A stretch of DNA of 64,000 nt from Neotamlana laminarinivorans (lineage in GTDB: Bacteria > Bacteroidota > Bacteroidia > Flavobacteriales > Flavobacteriaceae). The stretch is from positions 20,705 through 84,704 of the forward strand of contig NZ_JAJAPW010000009.1 of the NCBI RefSeq assembly GCF_020523925.1, given 5' to 3'. The notes under the pieces were generated by a model that was given only the letters and a program-made list of their open reading frames with translations, made no database searches and had not been told where the DNA came from. The translations under genes and the position numbers were made by a program. Every line of letters begins with the position of its first letter. The first letter of the stretch is position 1. Positions 53,398 through 64,000 of this stretch are shown here, one piece after another.

Positions 53398-55284
53398 TTA
53401 TTTACGCTTGTTTTGTTGTGCTTTTTGCTGTTGTTCTGCTTGCTCCATCATTTCAGACATTTTACGCTGAAAACGATTTTGCTTACGCGGCTGTTTCTTT
53501 TTCTCTTGAATTTGGGCGTGTATTTTATCTTCGTCCAAAATAAAGTTTTTAATTACTAGAATAATTCCGATACTAATTAAGTTTGATATAAAATAATACA
53601 AACTTAACCCTGATGCGTAATTATTAAAGAAAAACAGCATCATTATTGGTGAGAAATACATCATATATTTCATCATTTTAGCCATATCTGGCATACCTTC
53701 TTGTTGTGGAGCTGTTTGTACATTTTGTCCTGTAGTTAATCGCATGTAAAAGAATATAGCTACAGACGCTAAAATAGGAAACAAACTTACGTGATTACCA
53801 TAAAAAGGAATATGGAATGGTAAATCTGCAATAACATCGTATGACGATAAATCGTCTGCCCAAAGGAATTTTTGCTGTCTTAATTGAAAAGCCGAAGGGA
53901 AAAATTGGAATAACGCATAAAACACTGGAATTTGTATTAAGGCGGGTAAACATCCTGCCATTGGGCTAGCTCCTGCCTTGGTTTGTAACGCCATTGTTTC
54001 TTGTTGCGCTTTCATTTTATTATTCTTGTACTTTTCGCGAATGGCATCTAATTCTGGCTTTAAAATTTTCATTTTAGCCTGAGATAAGAATTGCTTATAT
54101 TGCACAAACGATAAACATATCTTAACCAAAATAGTCATTACAATAATAGCTATACCGTAAGGTAACCAATTACCTAACATACCAAATAAAGGCATGAAAA
54201 TGTAACGGTTTATTACGCCAAAAATACCCCAACCAAATGGTACAATTTCATCTAAATTGCGGTTGTAAGCATTTAAAGTTTTAAATTCACTTGGACCAAA
54301 ATAGAAATCCATAGGTTGATTAATTTCGCCACCTTGCAACTCTAAAGGCATTTTTGCAGCGAAGTATTTAGTATAAACTGTATCTATTTCTTCGTCTTCT
54401 ACTAAATTTTCAGCTTTAATGTTTGCTGTTTTAAATGCTTTATCGGTAAGTAAAACCGATGTAAAGAAATGTTGCTTATACCCTATCCAAGTTACATCTT
54501 CTAAATCTTCATCTGCATCTCTTGCTCCTGTATAATCATCTTTTCCATCTTCATATTCGTAATGAATATCTGTATAACGATTTTCGTAAGAAATACTTTT
54601 AGCATGACGGTATCCTTTTAAATCCCAATTTAAATTGATGTCTTGAGAACTGTTAATTACATCGCTTAAGCCTTGAGAACGGATTGTAAAATCCATCATG
54701 TAATCGTTATCTTTAATTTCGTAACGGTATTCTAAAAATTTACTTTCTGAAACTTTTAGCTTCATAGACACTACAGTAACATCTCCATTTTTAGTAACTG
54801 TTGGTACAAAAGGTAAATCTTTAGTATTTAAAACACGGCTATCTGAAGTTCCAAAATTAATGTTGAAACCAGAATTGTTATCTTTTATTAAATAGATAGG
54901 AACCGAATCGAAATCAACAAACTTTTTTAAGCGTACTTCACTTAAATAACCACCCTTGTTACTAAATTTTAAAGCTAATAAATCGCTTTCAACAGTGGTT
55001 TCGTTGTTGGAAGATTGCGTAGCAGAATATGCAAAAGCACCTAATTTATTTTTTAATGCTACAAGCTGAAGCGAATCTATATCGCTTCCTAAAGTATAAT
55101 CTGTAGTTGTGGCTGTTTTAGTTTGGTTGTTTTTTTTCTCGGCTTCAACTTGTTCTTGTTTAGCCTTTTCTTCAGCTTCAAGTTCTTCTTGTGTTGGCTG
55201 GTTTTGCCACAACATGTACATTAAAATACCAAAAATTAGTACAAAACCAATTATTGAATTAATGTCTAACTTCTTTTCTTCCAT
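53398..55284 (-). CDS. yidC: Membrane protein insertase YidC
   Basis: Inserts proteins into the inner membrane alone or with Sec. 628 residues, the long Bacteroidota form: N-terminal helix (about 7-24, SIIGFVLIFGILMYMLWQNQ), large periplasmic domain (about 60-345) and the five-helix core (about 365-580) with MAGCLPALIQIPVFYALFQFF. The C-terminal tail is Gln/Lys-rich, as in ribosome-binding YidC. Downstream of pyrG, 79 bases. Confidence 0.97.
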   Translation of the reverse strand: MEEKKLDINSIIGFVLIFGILMYMLWQNQPTQEELEAEEKAKQEQVEAEKKNNQTKTATTTDYTLGSDIDSLQLVALKNKLGAFAYSATQSSNNETTVESDLLALKFSNKGGYLSEVRLKKFVDFDSVPIYLIKDNNSGFNINFGTSDSRVLNTKDLPFVPTVTKNGDVTVVSMKLKVSESKFLEYRYEIKDNDYMMDFTIRSQGLSDVINSSQDINLNWDLKGYRHAKSISYENRYTDIHYEYEDGKDDYTGARDADEDLEDVTWIGYKQHFFTSVLLTDKAFKTANIKAENLVEDEEIDTVYTKYFAAKMPLELQGGEINQPMDFYFGPSEFKTLNAYNRNLDEIVPFGWGIFGVINRYIFMPLFGMLGNWLPYGIAIIVMTILVKICLSFVQYKQFLSQAKMKILKPELDAIREKYKNNKMKAQQETMALQTKAGASPMAGCLPALIQIPVFYALFQFFPSAFQLRQQKFLWADDLSSYDVIADLPFHIPFYGNHVSLFPILASVAIFFYMRLTTGQNVQTAPQQEGMPDMAKMMKYMMYFSPIMMLFFFNNYASGLSLYYFISNLISIGIILVIKNFILDEDKIHAQIQEKKKQPRKQNRFQRKMSEMMEQAEQQQKAQQNKRK

Positions 55285-55363
55285 TTAATAAATTGTATTC
55301 GTAATAGTTAAAAACTCTTGCATTGGCAAGAATGAATGTTGATTATCAAAAAACTATCCAGTT

Positions 55364-57013
<1,650 letters not shown>

Positions 57014-57024
57014 TTAAACGCAGG

Positions 57025-57059
57025 CAAATTTACAAAATTAAACCAGTTAATAAAGCAAT
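57025..57059 (-). promoter_or_regulatory. Promoter of pyrG (weak match)
   Basis: Minus strand TTG, spacer 23, TAAATTTG (57025-57032), 20 bases before the ATG at 57004. The 57005-57325 gap holds this, the trmD element and no credible gene. Confidence 0.5.
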
Positions 57060-57298
57060 TAAGTTTAGTTATTTAATTAGGAGTTGTTAACAAGTACTAC
57101 TATTTGATTTTGAGAACCTTATATTCAAACTTATTAAAAACCAATTCACTAAATAGATATTTATTTTTAAAGTCTGTAAACCTTAAAATATTAAAAAACA
57201 TCATTTCTATATAATTCAAAGAAAATAAGTGATTCATATTTAACCAGGATAGATAAAAAACTAAAAAAAACAATCCAAAATATCCCAAACAATTAAAT

Positions 57299-57306
57299 TA
57301 TCTTTG
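57299..57306 (+). promoter_or_regulatory. -7 element of trmD
   Basis: TATCTTTG, 19 bases before the ATG at 57326. -33 not clear. Confidence 0.5.
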
Positions 57307-57325
57307 CAATCTATATTAGAATTTT

Positions 57326-58003
57326 ATGCGCATTGATATTATAACGGTTTTACCGGAATTACTTAAAAGTCCTTTTGAGGCTTCAATTTTAAAACGAGCT
57401 ATTGAGGCTAATTTGGTTGAAGTTCATTTTCATAACCTACGCGATTATAGTAATAACAACTACAAAAGTGTAGACGACTACCAATTTGGTGGTGGCGCAG
57501 GCATGGTTATGATGATTGAACCTATTGATATATGTATCAGTAAACTCAAGGAAGAACGACATTACGACGAAATTATTTATATGACACCCGATGGTGAAAC
57601 CTTAAACCAAGGTATTGCCAACCAATTATCGTTAAAAGAAAACATAATTATTTTATGCGGACATTATAAAGGTGTAGACCAACGTGTGCGTGATCATTTT
57701 ATAACTAAAGAAATATCTATTGGCGATTATGTACTTTCTGGTGGAGAATTAGGTGCAGCTGTACTTTGTGATGCTGTTATACGGTTAATACCAGGTGTTT
57801 TAGGAAATGAAACCTCTGCCCTAACCGATTCGTTTCAAGATAATTTATTGGCACCTCCAATTTATACCAAACCTCGCGAATATAAAGGCATGAAAGTTCC
57901 TGAACTTTTATTTAGCGGTAACTTACCGGAGATTGAAAAATGGCGAGAAGAACAAGCCTACCAGCGTACCAAAGAACGCCGTCCAGATTTATTAGAAGAT
58001 TAA
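57326..58003 (+). CDS. trmD: tRNA (guanine-N1)-methyltransferase
   Basis: Methylates G37 of tRNA. 225 residues: [52 protein letters not shown] and the deep knot [29 protein letters not shown] that binds SAM. Followed by the GyrI-like gene at a 3-base gap and, after dispersed repeat D, by rplS, the usual trmD-rplS order with one inserted gene. Confidence 0.97.
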   Translation: MRIDIITVLPELLKSPFEASILKRAIEANLVEVHFHNLRDYSNNNYKSVDDYQFGGGAGMVMMIEPIDICISKLKEERHYDEIIYMTPDGETLNQGIANQLSLKENIIILCGHYKGVDQRVRDHFITKEISIGDYVLSGGELGAAVLCDAVIRLIPGVLGNETSALTDSFQDNLLAPPIYTKPREYKGMKVPELLFSGNLPEIEKWREEQAYQRTKERRPDLLED

Positions 58004-58006
58004 TAC

Positions 58007-58495
58007 ATGGTAAATCCTGAAATTGTAACCATTCCAGAAACGTTACTTGTTGGTATGCCTATCAGTATGTCGCTTACAGAAAATAAAACCTTTAATTTAT
58101 TTTCTGCTTTTATGCCAAAACGAAAAACAATTAAAAATCCTATTAATACCGATGTTTTTGAAATATGCGTATATGAAGATGGTTATTTTAAAAACTTTAA
58201 CCCGAACAACATTTTTACAAAATGGGCGACTTTAGCAGTTAAAAATTTTGAAAATATTCCAGAGAATATGGAAACTTTTAATATTGAACCTGGTTTGTAC
58301 GCTAAATTTAATTACAAAGGTTTACCACAAGAAATAGGTGGTTTTATGGGATATATTTTAGGAACTTGGTTGCACAATTCTGCGTATATTCTAGACCATC
58401 GCCCTCATTTTAATGTTCTTGGAAATTCTTACAAAAGTAATCACCCAGAATCGGAAGAAGCCATTTTTATACCTATAAAGCCAAAAACATCCTAA
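58007..58495 (+). CDS. GyrI-like small-molecule binding protein
   Basis: 162 residues of the GyrI/AraC effector-binding fold: PETLLVGMPISMSLTEN, VFEICVYEDGYFKNFNP, then YAKFNYKGLPQEIGGFMGYILGTWLHNSAY, HRPHFNVLG and EAIFIPIKP. No DNA-binding domain. Ligand unknown. Follows trmD by three bases; repeat D starts six bases after its stop. Confidence 0.87.
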   Translation: MVNPEIVTIPETLLVGMPISMSLTENKTFNLFSAFMPKRKTIKNPINTDVFEICVYEDGYFKNFNPNNIFTKWATLAVKNFENIPENMETFNIEPGLYAKFNYKGLPQEIGGFMGYILGTWLHNSAYILDHRPHFNVLGNSYKSNHPESEEAIFIPIKPKTS

Positions 58496-58501
58496 AAAGT
58501 T

Positions 58502-58588
58502 GTGTTAAGGATAGTAACGGCATCCTTTTTTGAAGGATGAAAAAAAGATATAGTGGATAGCCTGACCCCGAGATAACGGGGTAACACC
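58502..58588 (+). repeat. Dispersed structured intergenic repeat, copy D (diverged)
   Basis: Begins GTGTTAAGGATAGTAACGG and ends CGGGGTAACACC, with AGCCTGACCCC in place of AGCCCGACC. Ends pair GTGTTA/TAACAC, so both sides of the base pair changed relative to the other copies. Inner hairpins CATCCTT/AAGGATG and CCCCG/CGGGG are kept although their sequences differ. Same orientation as the upstream gene. Confidence 0.8.
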
Positions 58589-58638
58589 AAAAGCATTAAA
58601 ATTTTAAAACTTTTACTTTTTAGTTATAACTTTTTAAT

Positions 58639-58723
58639 TATCTTTGCAGCCAATTTCGGGTTAACCTCTGGCGAGAATCGTGAATGTTGTTTCGAATTAA
58701 CTCATAATTAATATTTTAAAGAT
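58639..58723 (+). promoter_or_regulatory. rplS promoter element and structured leader
   Basis: TATCTTTG (58639-58646) matches the -7 element. The 77-base leader pairs GGGTTAA (58658-58664) with TTAACTC (58697-58703), one G-U, around a loop that contains TGGCGAGAATCG. A leader of this size suits control of L19 synthesis; leader motifs before L19 are, from memory, described in flavobacteria but I cannot check the match. Confidence 0.5.
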
Positions 58724-59074
58724 ATGGAATCTTTAGTAAAATTTGTACAAGACGAATTTGTAACAAGAAAAGAATTTCCAGAGTTTAGCGCTGGAGACAC
58801 AATAACAGTTTACTACGAAATTAGAGAAGGAGAAAAAGTACGTACTCAGTTCTTTAGAGGTGTAGTAATACAACGTAGAGGTTCAGGAACTTCTGAAACT
58901 TTTACAATTAGAAAAATGTCTGGAACTATTGGTGTAGAACGTATTTTCCCGGTAAATTTACCAGCATTACAAAAAATTGAAGTAAACAAGCGTGGTAAAG
59001 TTCGTAGAGCTAGAATTTACTACTTTAGAGGCTTAACTGGTAAGAAAGCTAGAATTAAAGAAGTAAGACGCTAA
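58724..59074 (+). CDS. rplS: 50S ribosomal protein L19
   Basis: Ribosomal large-subunit protein at the subunit interface. 116 residues, the standard length: LVKFVQDEFVTRKEFPEFSAGDTITVYYEIREGEKVRTQFFRGVV..., RGSGTSETFTIRKMSGTIGVERIFP and basic tail GKKARIKEVRR. Own leader, and a strong terminator 24 bases after its stop. Confidence 0.98.
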   Translation: MESLVKFVQDEFVTRKEFPEFSAGDTITVYYEIREGEKVRTQFFRGVVIQRRGSGTSETFTIRKMSGTIGVERIFPVNLPALQKIEVNKRGKVRRARIYYFRGLTGKKARIKEVRR

Positions 59075-59097
59075 TATTATACTGCTTTTGCAGATTT

Positions 59098-59126
59098 AAA
59101 AGCCTTGGTTAATAACCAAGGCTTTT
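59098..59126 (+). terminator. Terminator of rplS
   Basis: Stem AAAAGCCTTGGTTA / TAACCAAGGCTTTT with a 1-base core loop (effective loop larger) and T run to 59128. Confidence 0.9.
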
Positions 59127-59131
59127 TTCGT

Positions 59132-59615
59132 TATTAACAATTGTTAATAAATATGGTTTATAACCGGTTGATATTTAAACTGGTAAACATATAAAATGTT
59201 GCAAATAATTTTGTAATTTAGTTATAGAAATAATAACCAAATACGTTTGGATTTCATTTACCGACAATGAATTTATATTATCTTCTAAATAAGGTAACGT
59301 TCTTATTTTTATAATTGTTATTAACTTTTAAGAATATATTAGTTTTAACTAATTCTATTTTTAAAATGTATGTATTTATTAAAGGTTATGCATTTAACTT
59401 TTATAATTACAATGCTTAAACCTGTCATTACAGAATTATGTAATAATTAGGTTTATAGTGTAAACAATTATCTTGAAGTAAGTTGATTAATTAGGTCAAT
59501 ACATTTTGAAAATTACATCCTTACTTCGTTGAAATAATTAATTACTTGATTAATTTAAATGTCTATTTAGGTTAAAATTTAGTAAAATGCTAAAAAAGTA
59601 AGCGGTTATTTCATG
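59132..59615 (+). ncRNA. Possible small RNA region ending in an orphan terminator (speculative)
   Basis: Between the rplS terminator and icd (782 bases from 59075 to 59856) no coding frame of note exists on either strand. The stretch contains complementary segments (for example GAAGTAAG near 59474 and CTTACTTC near 59521) and is closed by an orphan terminator at 59616-59661, with no gene for it to end. No clear TAnnTTTG element was found, so start and strand are uncertain. Function unknown. Confidence 0.35.
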
Positions 59616-59661
59616 AAAAGCCATATCAAAGAAGATTAAATTCTTCAGTGATATGGCTTTT
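59616..59661 (+). terminator. Orphan terminator upstream of icd
   Basis: 13-bp stem AAAAGCCATATCA / TGATATGGCTTTT, with inner GAAG/CTTC pairs, followed by TATTTTG. It lies 487 bases after the rplS terminator and 195 bases before icd. Confidence 0.82.
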
Positions 59662-59841
59662 ATTTTGTAATAAAAATATAATTTCTTGTATTCATTTTAA
59701 CAATAGCTACAAATTTGTTTAAAATGATGCATTTTTTACTATTTTCAGCCTAATTCACACCAAAAATACAGGTCAATTTTTGTATATTCGCATCGCTTTA
59801 AATTAGACTAGATATAATTTAAACTGAAATAATAAACATAA

Positions 59842-62067
<2,226 letters not shown>

Positions 62068-62068
62068 T

Positions 62069-62099
62069 AAAAAGGCTCCTTTACAGGAGCTTTTTTTCT
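62069..62099 (+). terminator. Terminator of icd
   Basis: Stem GCTCCT / AGGAGC with 4-base loop, flanked by A run and a run of seven T. Confidence 0.85.
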
Positions 62100-62160
62100 T
62101 ATTCTCAATAACAAATTTTAATACGTATTATTACTATTAAAATTTGTTATTTTTAACTAT

Positions 62161-62979
62161 ATGAGTTTTATTAAAACCACTGAGCAAGATTCAAAATACA
62201 ATCATCTTGAAAAGATGAGTACAAAAGAATTGCTTGAAAATATTAATAAAGAAGATAAAACCGTTCCACTAGCTGTAGAAAAGGCTTTACCTCAAATTGA
62301 AATACTGGTTAACCAAGTCGTATCTAAATTGAGTATAGGTGGACGTTTATTTTATATTGGAGCTGGAACTAGTGGCCGTTTAGGAATTTTAGATGCATCG
62401 GAATGCCCACCCACCTTTGGTGTTTCACCAGAACTAGTAATAGGAATTATTGCTGGTGGAGAAACAGCTATTAGAAACGCTGTTGAAAACGCCGAAGACT
62501 CAATAAACCAGGGTTGGGAAGATTTAAAAAAGTTTGAAATAACATCAAAAGATATTGTTATAGGTATTGCTGCATCTGGCACAACACCCTATGTTATATC
62601 TGCTCTAGAAAATTGTAACAACAATAATATTGTTACTGGAAGTATTTCTTGTAATGCAAACAGTCCATTATCTAATGCAGCAAAATATCCAATAGAGGTT
62701 ATTGTAGGTCCTGAATTTGTTACTGGTAGTTCTAGAATGAAAGCAGGTACTGCTCAAAAGTTAGTATTAAATATGATTACTACTTCTACCATGATAAAAT
62801 TAGGTCGTATAAAAGATAACAAGATGGTAGACATGCAACTTAGTAACAGTAAATTAGTCGATAGAGGTACTAAGATGATAATGGCCGAGTTAAATTTACC
62901 AGAAAAAGAAGCAAAACAATTGCTTCAAAAATATAAAAATGTTAGGTTAGCTATTCAAAACTATAACAATGGAAACTAA
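62161..62979 (+). CDS. murQ: N-acetylmuramic acid 6-phosphate etherase
   Basis: Cleaves the lactyl ether of MurNAc 6-phosphate in cell-wall recycling. 272 residues: IGAGTSGRLGILDASECPPTFG (SIS sugar-phosphate site, about 62-83), NAEDSINQGWEDL, VIGIAASGTTPYV, ITTSTMIKLGRIKDN and MVDMQLSNSKLVDRG. No other recycling gene is adjacent. Its end overlaps the DUF6095 gene by 11 bases. Confidence 0.96.
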   Translation: MSFIKTTEQDSKYNHLEKMSTKELLENINKEDKTVPLAVEKALPQIEILVNQVVSKLSIGGRLFYIGAGTSGRLGILDASECPPTFGVSPELVIGIIAGGETAIRNAVENAEDSINQGWEDLKKFEITSKDIVIGIAASGTTPYVISALENCNNNNIVTGSISCNANSPLSNAAKYPIEVIVGPEFVTGSSRMKAGTAQKLVLNMITTSTMIKLGRIKDNKMVDMQLSNSKLVDRGTKMIMAELNLPEKEAKQLLQKYKNVRLAIQNYNNGN

Positions 62980-63208
62980 TAAAACAGACAAAAAAACGTT
63001 ATTCAAAGGCATTAAAATTATGATTTTTGCCTTGTTTAGCTTCTTTATTGGTCCAACCTTTATGCATATGGCTTTAAATAATAAAGAAAAACCTCTTTAT
63101 ATGCCAATGCTAATTGTAGGCTGTTTAATTTGTGCTATGGCCGTTATATTGGCTTTTAAAGGTATTAATACAATAATGAATAGTATCTTTAAAAAAAATA
63201 AAAAATAA
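62969..63208 (+). CDS. DUF6095 small membrane protein
   Basis: 79 residues, two membrane helices (about 17-36 and 45-68) and basic ends. Matches a small flavobacterial membrane family that I know as DUF6095. Function unknown. Overlaps murQ by 11 bases, so translated from the same message. Confidence 0.83.
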   Translation: METNKTDKKTLFKGIKIMIFALFSFFIGPTFMHMALNNKEKPLYMPMLIVGCLICAMAVILAFKGINTIMNSIFKKNKK

Positions 63209-63237
63209 AATTAGTAAAGTTTAAAATATTCTGTATT

Positions 63238-63720
63238 TTAATTTCTTGGTGTTGAAGGATTATAACCAAAACTACAATCTTTTAGTTTTATACCAAGTTG
63301 ATCAATAATATAATTAATTATGGCGTAATGGTGTATTGTATGGCTATTAGCTTGAGCAAATAAAGCTTCTATAGTATAATTTATTTCTGTTTTACCATTA
63401 CCCAAATTATCAATAACAATAATATTATTTTCATCATAGTTATATTCATTAAGCCTGCTTAAAATAAATTTCAAATAATTTTGAGCGCTTTTACAACATG
63501 ATTCTACTTCAGTATTTCTTTCCCTTGCTGTTAAATCTATAACACCATTAACCTCTCTAAAAATACAATTATAAAAGTCATAAATATGTCTTATATGAGA
63601 ACCTATACTAGAATAGTAAGGCCCTATAGATGTATTCATTAATTCTTCATTAGATATTTGCTCCAATAAGGATTCTGATTTTCTAAGAGTGTCAATTGAC
63701 GCTTTAATGAGTAATTGCAT
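63238..63720 (-). CDS. DinB-family protein
   Basis: 160 residues of the DinB/YfiT four-helix bundle: LLIKASIDTLRKSESLLEQI at the start, metal-ligand type His in SIGSHIRHIYDFY (about 38-50) and NSHTIHHYAII (about 128-138). Possibly a metal-dependent transferase; substrate unknown. Convergent with murQ-DUF6095. Confidence 0.87.
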   Translation of the reverse strand: MQLLIKASIDTLRKSESLLEQISNEELMNTSIGPYYSSIGSHIRHIYDFYNCIFREVNGVIDLTARERNTEVESCCKSAQNYLKFILSRLNEYNYDENNIIVIDNLGNGKTEINYTIEALFAQANSHTIHHYAIINYIIDQLGIKLKDCSFGYNPSTPRN

Positions 63721-63962
63721 GCAAAGAATTTTTGTTTAAAATAATAAAAATATTCTGTTCTTAGTCCATACACAACAATAACCTTACAAAAAAGAATAAA
63801 ATAACATACTTTTAAAAACTGTAACTTTAATAATTCTTAAAACTTAAAATCGTAATTATAAAATATTAAATAAAACTATTGATAAATAAATAGCCTCTAT
63901 AGATTTAATAAAGATCAACTATATAAAATCTTAAATATTATTAAAAAGGGAATAAAAACAAA

Positions 63963-63990
63963 AAACCCTTCACAGTGTTGTGAAGGGTTT
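63963..63990 (-). terminator. Terminator of a gene beyond the right edge
   Basis: 12-bp stem AAACCCTTCACA / TGTGAAGGGTTT with loop GTGT. Its minus-strand side runs into a T-rich stretch, so it ends a leftward transcript from beyond the window. The rest of 63721-64000 shows no gene. Confidence 0.8.
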
Positions 63991-64000
63991 AAAAAAGGCG

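Noticed and set aside
57100..57288. 62-codon minus-strand frame between pyrG and trmD
   Set aside because: Composition is AT-driven (Phe, Leu, Asn, Lys), it has no motif or promoter, and the gap is better explained by two promoter regions.

Overview
The window reads as chromosomal DNA of a low-GC marine member of the Flavobacteriaceae (Bacteroidota). Evidence: a SusC/SusD pair, promoters of the Bacteroidota type (TTG or TTTG, a 17-23 base spacer, then TAnnTTTG), no visible Shine-Dalgarno sequences, a T9SS sorting domain on a secreted subtilase, a Rho factor with a large Asn/Gln/Lys-rich insert, and many families typical of flavobacteria (DUF4293, DUF3667, DUF1599, DUF2911, DUF6095, DoxX/BT_3928-like). 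No phage, insertion-sequence transposase, CRISPR array or plasmid gene was seen. Most genes are core housekeeping genes.

Layout. 1-6113 (minus) is the edge of a polysaccharide utilisation locus: a PL6-family lyase lipoprotein, a SusC-like receptor and the first 46 codons of a SusD-like lipoprotein. Both promoters carry the same operator of three 12-bp boxes. 6223-10070 (plus) is a xylose operon: GntR-type regulator, xylulokinase, xylose isomerase. 10314-16238 (minus) holds tRNA-Arg(ACG), clpS, prmA, tpiA, a TlpA-like lipoprotein, an orphan DppB-type permease, a DoxX-like redox membrane protein and a DUF1599 protein. 16377-19468 (plus) is folP, an unknown lipoprotein, cdaA (c-di-AMP synthase) and a DUF3667 protein. 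19465-28096 has an ABC exporter, truA, a phosphoesterase, DUF4293, rho, lpdA and an S41 peptidase. 28182-40848 (mostly plus) has smpB, an S15 peptidase, an oxidoreductase/acyl-CoA dehydrogenase/YggS operon, an exonuclease-GIY-YIG protein, a DUF3857 protein, a potassium channel, miaA and ppnP; pcm is on the minus strand. 40860-43579 (minus) is an ECF sigma / anti-sigma / large exported coiled-coil operon. 43752-57004 contains DUF2911, an orphan 125-aa gene, PAP2, MATE, a nitronate monooxygenase-like enzyme, the T9SS subtilase, mnmA, a fasciclin lipoprotein, a YwqK-repeat protein, yidC and pyrG. 57326-63720 has trmD, a GyrI-like protein, rplS, monomeric icd, murQ, DUF6095 and DinB.

The most unusual signals are non-coding or translational. 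(1) A family of four dispersed structured repeats sits 5-15 bases after stop codons, with compensatory changes in the stems. (2) The triple-box operator is fused to the -7 elements of the PUL promoters, and a perfect 18-bp inverted repeat straddles the susC promoter. (3) Three genes (a DppB-like permease, the exonuclease-GIY-YIG protein and miaA) have no ATG/GTG/TTG that would keep their essential N-termini, but have CTG, ATC and ATT exactly where the start is expected. (4) An orphan terminator in the 782-base gap before icd suggests an unannotated small RNA.
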